From CAZIVP01 sp964542915 (lineage in GTDB: Bacteria > Calditrichota > Calditrichia > Calditrichales > Calditrichaceae): a DNA stretch of 22,534 nt. The position numbers were made by a program, and so were the translations under genes. The notes beneath the pieces were generated by a model. The model ran no database searches. It saw only the letters and a program-made list of their open reading frames with translations, and was not told the DNA's origin. Each line of letters opens with the position of its first letter. The first letter of the stretch is position 1. This document shows, one piece after another, positions 15,825 through 22,534 of the stretch. The stretch lies in assembly GCA_964542915.1 (NCBI GenBank), contig CAZIVP010000032.1:1-22534 (forward strand). Direction: 5' to 3'.

Positions 15825-16721
15825 TTATCCTAAAATATGGTCTTCCATTAATTGATCGATGAGCTCGCTGTAGCCCTCTTTATTTGCTTCGATGCGTTTG
15901 TGCTGCCCGGCGGCCAAGACCACCGATTCGATGCGATATACTTTGGTGGGCGAGCCCCGCAAACCGCAACGCTCTGCCGACACATCCAAATCGTCCATCG
16001 TTATAGTTGGAATAAAAAGATGGTTTGCTTTATACTCTTCGAGCAACTGATCGATGTAGAGCAGGGCGTTTTCTTCGACCATTTTTTCCAGTTCGGCCAG
16101 GGTTTTGGCGTTTTTGTATGCCATAACCCGTCGGGACTTAAATGGACGGGGAACGGCGGCGTCTTTCGTGATCGTCAGCAGAAGGGGCATGCGACCTTCC
16201 ACAATATCATAACCGCCGTCGATCTTTCGTTTAACGCGTATCGTTTTCTTTTTCGGATCGATATCCTGAATGGCCTCGGTATAGGTTATTTGTGGTATGC
16301 CGATCTTTTCCGCCGTTTGCGGACCGACCTGGGCGGTGTCGCCGTCAATAGCCTGGCGGCCGGCAAAAATAATATCGAATTGTCCGATGGTTTTAATCGC
16401 TTCGCTCAGTACGTAAGACGTGGCTAATGTGTCCGCACCGGCAAACTTGCGATCGCTGAGCAGGTAGGTCTCATCGGCGCCCATATAGAGACATTCCCGC
16501 AAGATTTCCGATGCGTTGGGCGGCCCCATGGTCATGGCGGTAACCGTTCCGCCGAAACGATCCTTCAGTTGCAATGCCAGTTCAAGCGCCACTTTATCTT
16601 CGGGATTAAAGATAGCCGGCAGCTTGGAGCGGTTAATAGTGCCGTCATCTTTCATGACCTGACCGGAGATGTTCGCCGTATCCGGCACCTGTTTAACAAG
16701 TACGAGGGTGTTATAACTCAT
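15825..16721 (-). CDS. etfB: Electron transfer flavoprotein, beta subunit
   Basis: This 298-aa subunit binds AMP (or FAD in bifurcating forms) and docks the dehydrogenase. The signature AGRQAIDGDTAQVGP spans 120-134 and is followed by AEKIGIPQITY. The N-terminus LVLVKQVPDT and the internal FNPEDKVALE and GADETYLL segments are also typical. At 298 residues it is longer than the common 250-260-aa form, with extra C-terminal sequence ending in MEDHILG. AAGGA lies 6-7 nt before the ATG. As the first gene of etfB-etfA-acyl-CoA dehydrogenase, it probably carries the operon promoter upstream at 16722-16900, though no clear -35/-10 pair could be picked. Confidence 0.96.
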   Translation of the reverse strand: MSYNTLVLVKQVPDTANISGQVMKDDGTINRSKLPAIFNPEDKVALELALQLKDRFGGTVTAMTMGPPNASEILRECLYMGADETYLLSDRKFAGADTLATSYVLSEAIKTIGQFDIIFAGRQAIDGDTAQVGPQTAEKIGIPQITYTEAIQDIDPKKKTIRVKRKIDGGYDIVEGRMPLLLTITKDAAVPRPFKSRRVMAYKNAKTLAELEKMVEENALLYIDQLLEEYKANHLFIPTITMDDLDVSAERCGLRGSPTKVYRIESVVLAAGQHKRIEANKEGYSELIDQLMEDHILG

Positions 16722-16931
16722 AGCGTTCCTTTTTAATCAATTTCGATTTAATACAAGATTAAAAGTAATAAAAATTATCTGAGAAATACAAATGATTTGT
16801 GTAGCTGGGGTAGTCGGTAGGGTGTTAATATATAAGAGACGTCAATAAATTGGTTCCGGAAATACTGGCCTTAAAGAACAATTGATAATTCGATGAAATT
16901 GGTTATAGGCAAGAGGTTCGATAAATAGATA

Positions 16932-16967
16932 AATACCTGTGTTCCGCAGATTAGGAACACAGGTATT
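16932..16967 (-). terminator. strong hairpin after the SDR gene
   Basis: A perfect 14-bp inverted repeat (arms 16932-16945 and 16954-16967) with an 8-nt loop lies about 30 nt after the SDR stop. The tail on the minus strand is only moderately T-rich (TATCTATTTATC), so it is a probable rather than classical terminator. Confidence 0.65.
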
Positions 16968-16997
16968 AGAAGTGGTGAAGAGGCTACAAAATCGTCG

Positions 16998-17831
16998 CTA
17001 TTTTCGCGTAAACGGTGAATGGTAAGCCGCGATCATTTCGCCGCCATCCACATTAAAGATGTTGCCGGTGGCCCATTCATCTTCGGATGTGACCATTGCA
17101 CAGATGAACTTGGCGATGTCATTGGGTTGTGTGAGACGTTTCGCTGGAATCTGACTTAAGGCCAGATCAATCATTGTTTCGTGTCCCGGAATTTTACGCA
17201 AAGCTGGTGTATAGGTAACGCCTGCACGGATACAATTAACGGTAATGCCGTGGGAGGCCAATTCAAGCGCAAGTTGTCTCACATGGGACTCCAGCGCCGC
17301 TTTTGCTGCGGACACCGCTCCATAATATGGTACTACGCGAACCGATCCCGAACTTGTCATAGCGAATATTTTACTTCCGCGGGTTAATAAATCTGCAAGA
17401 TAAACATCCTGCGTCCAGTAAACCAAACTATGCGCCATCACATTGAGCGTCATATCCATTTGTTTGGCCGTCAATCGTTCTTTAGGATCACTGTGAATAA
17501 ACGGCGCCAACGAACCGAAAGCGAGAGAATGCAGCATTACCTTGATTTTCTTCTCATTGGACTTAAAATGATCCTGTACTTGTTGGATGACTTCATGACG
17601 TTTTTTTTCGGAAGCGGCATTGATATTAAAAAACAGAGCATCAACGCCGTGGTCCTTAATTTGTGAAATGAGTTGATCAACTTTCTTAAGGGCATTACCC
17701 CGATCCATATGGATACCTATGATATTAAAACCTTCTTTTGCCAATTTCAGAGAGACGGCCTCTCCAAAGCCGCTGGAAGCTCCTAATATTAATGCATAAT
17801 CGCGTTCTTTATTGGGTTTCTGATGGGCCAA
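16998..17831 (-). CDS. SDR-family oxidoreductase, enoyl-ACP-reductase-like
   Basis: This is a 277-aa short-chain dehydrogenase/reductase. Counting from the TTG start, the NAD(P)-binding motif GASSGFG lies at 17-23. The catalytic region TSSGSVRVVPYYGAVSAAK has Tyr170 and Lys177 separated by six residues. The Y-x6-K spacing, instead of the usual Y-x3-K, and the following AALESHVRQLALEL are typical of enoyl-ACP reductases of the FabI/FabL type. MLHSLAFGSL replaces the common NNAG. Reduction of enoyl-ACP in fatty-acid synthesis is therefore the best guess; another NADPH-dependent enoyl/ketone reductase is possible. No good ATG exists. The TTG at 17831 has a perfect AGGAGG 7 nt upstream, while the open frame further upstream to 17903 is not SDR-like. 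It is probably its own transcript, between two hairpins. Confidence 0.85.
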   Translation of the reverse strand: MAHQKPNKERDYALILGASSGFGEAVSLKLAKEGFNIIGIHMDRGNALKKVDQLISQIKDHGVDALFFNINAASEKKRHEVIQQVQDHFKSNEKKIKVMLHSLAFGSLAPFIHSDPKERLTAKQMDMTLNVMAHSLVYWTQDVYLADLLTRGSKIFAMTSSGSVRVVPYYGAVSAAKAALESHVRQLALELASHGITVNCIRAGVTYTPALRKIPGHETMIDLALSQIPAKRLTQPNDIAKFICAMVTSEDEWATGNIFNVDGGEMIAAYHSPFTRK

Positions 17832-17863
17832 AGTATTGCCTCCTGCGTTGGTTTTGGATTCGT

Positions 17864-17892
17864 CATATAAAACGCCGTAACACGCAAAACAA
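17864..17892 (-). promoter_or_regulatory. possible promoter of the SDR gene
   Basis: TTGTTT (17892-17887) and TATATG (17869-17864), 17 nt apart on the minus strand, lie just before the AGGAGG/TTG start. This would give a 5' leader of about 25-30 nt. The match to consensus is moderate. Confidence 0.35.
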
Positions 17893-17924
17893 TGACTAAA
17901 CAAAAATGCGTTTGTTATTATTCC

Positions 17925-17945
17925 GGCGCTTAAGTCTCAAGCGCC
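17925..17945 (-). terminator. hairpin between pgi and the SDR gene
   Basis: A 7-bp GC-rich stem (GGCGCTT/AAGCGCC) with a 7-nt loop lies about 50 nt past the pgi stop. The following minus-strand bases (GGAATAATAAC) lack a T tract, so it may be a weak terminator, a processing site or an mRNA-stabilising structure. Confidence 0.4.
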
Positions 17946-17993
17946 CGATGGTACGAAACTGATGAATACATTATACAAAATGAGAGGCATCAA

Positions 17994-19373
17994 CTAGAGG
18001 GAGTGAACCTTTTTTTGCGAGAATTGTTTTTCGATCTCTTTCCTTTTTTTATCGTAACCCTTTCGTCCCATCAAGGCGTACGTTGCGATTTTGCCCTCTT
18101 CCACGCCCGGCTGGTTAAATGCATTAATACGCAGGAGCCCGCCGGCATAGGCCGTTGCTGCTTCCAGCAAAAAGAAAAAGGCCCCGATATTTTCCTCTTT
18201 TACCTCGGAAAACTTGATGGATAAATTAGGTCTGTTATTATTACTAAAGGCTAATTCAGTCGCTCTTTTCTCAGCATTCAATAATTGACCAAGCGTCTTA
18301 TTTTCGAAATAATCAAATTCTTTGATGTATGTAAAATGGTTTTTAAGCGGCAAATTATTTTCAAAGTTTTCAACTTCCAGAAAAGTGATCACCTTGTCAT
18401 TTGGTCCTTCTACATACAATTGTACCTGAGAGTGTTGATCGGTTGCGCCAAGCGCTTTTACGGGCGTTTGACCAACAAAAACTTCCTTACCGTCAACATC
18501 TTTCCGTTTGCCAAGGCTCTCAGCCCAAAGCTGTCGGTACCAGTCTGCCACATCACGGAGTTTGTTGCTGTATGGCATCATGACGCTGATATTTTTATCC
18601 CTCTGCATGTATAAAAAATGAATTGCAGCATATATAAAGGCGGGATTTTCCATTAAACGATCCGTTTTGCATCGTTCTGCCATTTCAGCAGCACCTTTAA
18701 GCAACTTTCGGATGTCGATCCCGGCGATAGCAGCCGAAACCAAACCTACGGGCGAGAGGACGGAAAAGCGTCCTCCGACATTTGGTGGAATCCGAAAGCA
18801 TTTAATGGGGTATTCACTGGCGATCTTATTCAGAAGTCCTTCTACCGGATCCGTTGTAAACAGTAGATTTTTATAAAAATCATCACCCATGGCTTTCGTG
18901 AGATAATGCATAAAATACAATGTTGTTGCCGCTGTCTCTGCGGTACCACCCGATTTTGAAACAATATGAAATAACGTTTTTGAAACATCCAAATGTTGGC
19001 ACAGTTCCATCAGCCAATCAGGATCGACATTATCCGGGAAAAACATTTTGGGTCTTTGGTTAAAATTATAATACGAATCCTTGAGGGAAGATTGTAAGGC
19101 AATCGAGCCTAAGGCCGAACCGCCGATACCGATATGTACATAGGATTCGAAACGATTGCGGACAATGTTGGCATAGGTTTCGATTTCCTCGGCAATCTTT
19201 GCCTTGTATGGCAATTGATAAAAACCAAGTTGTTCCTTATCCGCCTTTTCTTTTAATGCTTCGTGGATATTTTGAGCAGTGGGAAGGAGCGCCTCAACAT
19301 CCTCCATTTTTAATCCATGTTCACTTCCGATGTTGTCTTCCATAACATTTGAATAATCCAGCTCTAATCGCAT
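17994..19373 (-). CDS. pgi: Glucose-6-phosphate isomerase
   Basis: This 459-aa cytoplasmic enzyme interconverts glucose 6-phosphate and fructose 6-phosphate in glycolysis and gluconeogenesis. It is the short form (about 450 aa, as in Bacillus), not the about 550-aa enterobacterial form. Phosphate and substrate motifs are IGIGGSALG (81-89), VSKSGGTAET (138-147) and GGRFSVLSPVGL (200-211). Catalytic residues expected for the family are Glu285 in LWAESLGK, His314 in TDQHSQVQL and Lys428 in QPGVEEGK, all present. AAGGA lies about 8 nt before the ATG. The gene follows clpC but is isolated from it by a terminator, and it appears to have its own promoter inside that terminator. Confidence 0.97.
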   Translation of the reverse strand: MRLELDYSNVMEDNIGSEHGLKMEDVEALLPTAQNIHEALKEKADKEQLGFYQLPYKAKIAEEIETYANIVRNRFESYVHIGIGGSALGSIALQSSLKDSYYNFNQRPKMFFPDNVDPDWLMELCQHLDVSKTLFHIVSKSGGTAETAATTLYFMHYLTKAMGDDFYKNLLFTTDPVEGLLNKIASEYPIKCFRIPPNVGGRFSVLSPVGLVSAAIAGIDIRKLLKGAAEMAERCKTDRLMENPAFIYAAIHFLYMQRDKNISVMMPYSNKLRDVADWYRQLWAESLGKRKDVDGKEVFVGQTPVKALGATDQHSQVQLYVEGPNDKVITFLEVENFENNLPLKNHFTYIKEFDYFENKTLGQLLNAEKRATELAFSNNNRPNLSIKFSEVKEENIGAFFFLLEAATAYAGGLLRINAFNQPGVEEGKIATYALMGRKGYDKKRKEIEKQFSQKKVHSL

Positions 19374-19407
19374 GGTCCATTCCTTTGTTTGGTTTTAGTG
19401 CGCTTCG

Positions 19408-19436
19408 AATATAATACTAAAACAAAAAAAGCCCAA
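19408..19436 (-). promoter_or_regulatory. predicted pgi promoter embedded in the clpC terminator
   Basis: On the minus strand, TTGGGC (19436-19431) is part of the terminator stem. It is followed after exactly 17 nt, mostly the T run, by TATATT (19413-19408), about 35 nt before the pgi ATG. Confidence 0.45.
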
Positions 19437-19456
19437 GCGAAAAAACGCCTGGGCTT
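19421..19456 (-). terminator. Rho-independent terminator of clpC
   Basis: An 11-bp stem (arms 19429-19439 and 19446-19456, one G-U pair on the minus-strand RNA) with a 6-nt loop is followed on the minus strand by TTTTTTTGTTTT. It begins about 20 nt after the clpC stop. This is the clearest terminator in the window. Confidence 0.92.
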
Positions 19457-19476
19457 ATATAAGGCACTGATAATAT

Positions 19477-21942
19477 TTAGTTTACTTTAATATCTTTTGG
19501 CCGGTCTTCTTTGCGGTCAATTTCATGAAAACTCAGTTTATTTTTATTTTTCATTTTAATTTGAATAACGCTACCATCGGAGAACGTACCTTTTAAAAGT
19601 TCATCGGCGATGGGGTCTTCGATATATTTTTGTATGGCGCGTTTCAGCGGACGTGCTCCGTAAAGGGGGTCGAAACCGTTTTCCGCTATGAACTTTTTGG
19701 CGCCATCGCTGAGCTGAAATTCAATATTGCGTTCTTTTAACTTGGCTGCCAGGTCTTCAATAGCCAAGTCGACGATCTTTACGGCTTCTTCCGTTTCTAA
19801 TTGTCTGAAGTATACTAAATCGTCGAGTCGATTTAAAAATTCGGGATTGAACACGCGTTTTAATTCATCTGAAATTCTCGCTTTGATATTTTCAAATTTA
19901 TCTTCCCTTTCAATATTTGTAAATCCGATAGAAGACAAGTTTTTCAAATCCCGAACGCCTATGTTGGATGTCATTATGAGAATGGTGTTTTTAAAATCGA
20001 CTTTGTGTCCGAGCGAGTCGGTCAAAATTCCATCATCCAGAACCTGAAGGAGAATATTAAAAACGTCAGGGTGTGCTTTTTCGATCTCGTCCAATAGAAT
20101 AACGGAATAGGGATGACGACGTACTTTTTCGGTTAAGATACCGCCTTCTTCATAACCCACATAGCCCGGAGGCGAACCAACTAACCTGGAAACAGTGAAT
20201 TTTTCCATATATTCGCTCATATCGACGCGTATAAGGGTATCGCTATTCTCAAACAAATATTCGGCAAGCTGTTTGGCCAGATAGGTTTTACCGACGCCTG
20301 TCGGACCTAAAAAGATAAAAGAACCAATTGGCCTCTGAGGATCTTTTAATCCGGCACGGGCGCGTCGTATGGATTTTGCAATCGTATCAACCGCTTCATT
20401 CTGTCCTATTACGCGTTTTTTTAGATTTTCGGCCATATGCATCAGTTTGTGTGATTCACTGATGGCGATTCGCTGTGTCGGGATTCCGGTCATCATTGAG
20501 ACCACGGCTGCAATATCTTCTTCTTCGACTTCTGCAACTTTCGTCTCTTCTGTTTCTTCCCAGCGGTCACGCGCTTCACGTAACTGATCGCCTAAATTCC
20601 GTTCCATGTCGCGCAGTTTGGCTGCACGTTCAAAATCCTGGCGTTTGGCTAAAGATTCCTTTTCGCCCCGGATGTTATCAATTTCGGCTTCCAGATCTAA
20701 AATCTCTTTTGGAACAACAATGTTGTCGAGATGTACGCGGGAGCCTGTTTCATCAAGCACATCAATCGCTTTATCCGGAAAATGTTTATCGGTGATATAT
20801 CGTCCGGATAAACGAATAATTGAATTTACGGCTTCATCTGTAAAATGCACATGATGGTGAGCTTCGTATCGGTCTTTAATGGAATTTAAAATTTCAAGCG
20901 TTTCATCAGGCGTTGTCGGCTCAATCATTACTTTCTGAAATCGGCGTTCCAAAGCGCCGTCTTTTTCGATATACATGCGATATTCGTCAAGTGTTGTCGC
21001 TCCAATGCATTGAAGTTCACCGCGAGCTAACGCCGGCTTAAACATATTTGAAGCATCGAGTGAGCCTGAAGCGCCCCCGGCGCCTACAATCGTATGTAGT
21101 TCATCTATAAAAAGAATAACATCTTCAGCTTTTTCCAGTTCACCCATAATGGCCTTCATGCGTTCTTCAAACTGACCCCGATATTTTGTCCCGGCCACAA
21201 TCGAACCCATATCCATTGCAACAACGCGTTTGTTATGCAGTACTCTGGATACCTTTTTCTGATTGATGCGTAAAGCAAGGCCTTCGGCAATAGCAGTTTT
21301 ACCCACGCCCGGTTCGCCTATAAGGACGGGATTGTTCTTTTTACGACGACTTAATACTTGCGCTACCCGCTGAATTTCCTTAACACGTCCGATTATGGGG
21401 TCTAATTTACCTTCAGCAGCCATCTGGGTTAAATCTCTACCGAAGTGATCTAAAGCAGGTGTTTTTGTCTTCTTGGGTTGTTGTTTTGATTCTGGCATGG
21501 TTGGTTTCCCTGCTAAAATATTTTCCAGTTCGTTATAACAACTTGCATAATCCACGTTAAATGTTAATAGAATTTGGGCAGCTAAACTGTCCTTTTCTTT
21601 TAAGATGGATAGAAGCAGATGTTCCGTTCCAATGACATCATTTTTGAAATTTTTTGCTTCGATGTAGGTCATTTTTAAGGCTTTTTCAGCTCTCTTGGAA
21701 AGGGGCAAATTCCCAATTGTCATGGTACCGCCGGACGGAGCCGTAGATTCTTCAATGGCCTTTTGAAGCTTTGATAAATCACAACCCAAATTTCGTAATA
21801 TCTTTATGGCAATGCCTTCGCCCTCTTTTATAATGCCCAACAAGAGATGTTCGGTACCTATATAATCATGGCCGAGCCGCATTGCCTCTTCTTTTGAATA
21901 TCGAATTACTTTTTGAACACGGCTGGTGAAATTATTTTTCAT
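19477..21942 (-). CDS. clpC: ATP-dependent Clp protease ATP-binding subunit ClpC
   Basis: This 821-aa AAA+ unfoldase feeds damaged or adaptor-tagged proteins to ClpP. Two Clp-N repeats at about 1-145 carry the paired motif IGTEHLLL. The first AAA module has Walker A GEPGVGKT (209-216), Walker B VILFIDE and an arginine-finger region ERRFQKV. A short middle domain with a UVR-type segment (RQDFERAAKLRDMERNL, about 435-451) distinguishes ClpC from ClpA and ClpB. The second module has GPTGVGKT (546-553), GSPPGYVGYEEGG and VILLDEIEKAH. An IGF tripeptide after the second Walker B is the ClpP-docking loop. The ATG at 21942 has AGGGA about 8 nt upstream, so I prefer it to the TTG at 21948. No ctsR or mcsAB lies upstream, so control differs from the Bacillus arrangement. 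Confidence 0.97.
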   Translation of the reverse strand: MKNNFTSRVQKVIRYSKEEAMRLGHDYIGTEHLLLGIIKEGEGIAIKILRNLGCDLSKLQKAIEESTAPSGGTMTIGNLPLSKRAEKALKMTYIEAKNFKNDVIGTEHLLLSILKEKDSLAAQILLTFNVDYASCYNELENILAGKPTMPESKQQPKKTKTPALDHFGRDLTQMAAEGKLDPIIGRVKEIQRVAQVLSRRKKNNPVLIGEPGVGKTAIAEGLALRINQKKVSRVLHNKRVVAMDMGSIVAGTKYRGQFEERMKAIMGELEKAEDVILFIDELHTIVGAGGASGSLDASNMFKPALARGELQCIGATTLDEYRMYIEKDGALERRFQKVMIEPTTPDETLEILNSIKDRYEAHHHVHFTDEAVNSIIRLSGRYITDKHFPDKAIDVLDETGSRVHLDNIVVPKEILDLEAEIDNIRGEKESLAKRQDFERAAKLRDMERNLGDQLREARDRWEETEETKVAEVEEEDIAAVVSMMTGIPTQRIAISESHKLMHMAENLKKRVIGQNEAVDTIAKSIRRARAGLKDPQRPIGSFIFLGPTGVGKTYLAKQLAEYLFENSDTLIRVDMSEYMEKFTVSRLVGSPPGYVGYEEGGILTEKVRRHPYSVILLDEIEKAHPDVFNILLQVLDDGILTDSLGHKVDFKNTILIMTSNIGVRDLKNLSSIGFTNIEREDKFENIKARISDELKRVFNPEFLNRLDDLVYFRQLETEEAVKIVDLAIEDLAAKLKERNIEFQLSDGAKKFIAENGFDPLYGARPLKRAIQKYIEDPIADELLKGTFSDGSVIQIKMKNKNKLSFHEIDRKEDRPKDIKVN

Positions 21943-21954
21943 TCTCAAAATCCC

Positions 21955-22014
21955 TACGTTATTTGTTTAAATTCAACGTTATCCTTGTTAGTAAAACAGG
22001 TCTCTATAACGTTA
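21955..22014. repeat. three WACGTTA motifs upstream of clpC
   Basis: (A/T)ACGTTA occurs at 21955-21961, 21975-21981 and 22008-22014. Two of the three copies contain the palindrome AACGTT. They lie within 75 nt of the clpC start and could be a regulator-binding cluster. Confidence 0.3.
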
Positions 22015-22023
22015 CCTCAGTTT

Positions 22024-22122
22024 TCATAATTCCAGAACATCGATTTCCGTTCCTGTCTGCATTCTGTATTCTGTACATATGAAAAGCTTTTTAATTTGTT
22101 CCCGAAATTCGAATAAGATCAT
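22024..22122 (-). CDS. possible small ORF upstream of clpC
   Basis: This 32-aa ORF (starts MILFEFREQIKKLF, ends TEIDVLEL) has ATG 6 nt after GGAAAG and lies about 80 nt before clpC. The frame stays open a further 17 codons upstream without an ATG. The composition is protein-like, but there is no recognisable family. It may be a leader peptide or chance. Confidence 0.25.
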   Translation of the reverse strand: MILFEFREQIKKLFICTEYRMQTGTEIDVLEL

Positions 22123-22534
22123 TTTTTTCTTTCCATTAAGTTTAAACAATGAATGCAACGCTTCCAAACGGATTTACCAATAAATTAATAATATCAAGCT
22201 CGCCCGGCTTTTTTAAAAAGCTTCAAAGCATTAAGCGATAAGAAAACGATTTATACCAGTTCTCTTTTGTTTAAATTATCGACACGTACTAAATTAAACG
22301 GAATCCTTCCGGTAAAAAATTGTTCGAATAACGATCACTAAAAAAGACAAGAAAAAAATTTGCAGAAAAAAATATGTATCTGTATCTTATAGGCTTGGTC
22401 TTTTAGGGGGAGATGTGTTCTAATTTTATATCAGATGTAATTAAAAATTTGAGAGATTTATTTGCTCATATAAAACGGTCATTTTATATTATTCGACGCA
22501 CTTGAGAGAAGTGCTTGTAAAGAGAAGAGAGTTC
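22123..22534. other. AT-rich region at the right edge, no supported gene
   Basis: No long ORF exists here. On the plus strand, a TTGCTC/TATATT pair 17 nt apart (22462-22467, 22485-22490) is followed immediately by a 6-bp hairpin (22498-22514). This could be the promoter and 5' end of a gene beyond the window. A 30-codon ORF (22413-22505) preceded by AGGGGG is also present but unsupported. Confidence 0.35.

Noticed and set aside
17887..17903. Upstream TTG giving a 301-aa SDR
   Set aside because: The extra N-terminal residues are Cys/Tyr-rich and unlike SDRs, overlap the likely promoter, and lack a Shine-Dalgarno; the TTG at 17831 has a perfect one.
22205..22224. GCTTTTTTAAAAAGC palindrome
   Set aside because: It is nearly all A/T with a very short loop and no adjacent gene end; likely base-composition noise.

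Overview
The window looks like ordinary bacterial chromosome from the FCB side of the tree, perhaps Calditrichota or a relative. This is inferred from a mix of gene families: a ribosomal protein THX gene, a long acyl-CoA dehydrogenase beside etfBA, a stand-alone clpC, and Shine-Dalgarno plus -35/-10 signals of the usual sigma-70 kind. No rRNA, tRNA, CRISPR array, transposase or integrase was found.

Layout, left to right. (1) 15-2733, minus strand: hsdR, the motor/nuclease subunit of a type I restriction enzyme, followed 10 nt downstream by a 57-codon ORF that looks like a small helix-turn-helix protein. No hsdM or hsdS is visible; they could only lie left of the window. (2) 2859-5030: a decayed DNA-repair neighbourhood. 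An Fpg/Nei glycosylase gene has lost its last zinc-finger half and runs, out of frame, into the C-terminal end of a DUF72 gene. A cryptochrome/photolyase-related gene carries a 1-nt frameshift and lacks its FAD-binding domain. Between them lies an apparently intact 36-aa gene for ribosomal protein THX with its own promoter. (3) 5058-6978: a small exported glycine-zipper protein and a YncE-like beta-propeller lipoprotein with a clear terminator. (4) 7426-11431: nhaA, divergent from an SLC13-type transporter with two RCK_C domains that is followed after 3 nt by a DUF429 predicted nuclease. An FNR-type palindrome lies in front of the transporter. (5) 11715-16721, minus strand: etfB-etfA-acyl-CoA dehydrogenase, very probably one operon for acyl-CoA oxidation feeding electron-transfer flavoprotein, with an M20 amidohydrolase gene downstream. 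(6) 16998-21942, minus strand: an enoyl-ACP-reductase-like SDR with a TTG start, pgi and clpC, separated by hairpins or terminators. (7) 21949-22534: a long region upstream of clpC with short repeats and only tentative small ORFs.

Most of the window is housekeeping metabolism, ion transport and proteostasis. The unusual parts are the gene remnants of region 2, two small genes too short for routine ORF calling (the hsdR-linked ORF and THX), the FNR-like site, and several regulatory arrangements. I did not find convincing evidence for a wholly new multi-gene system.
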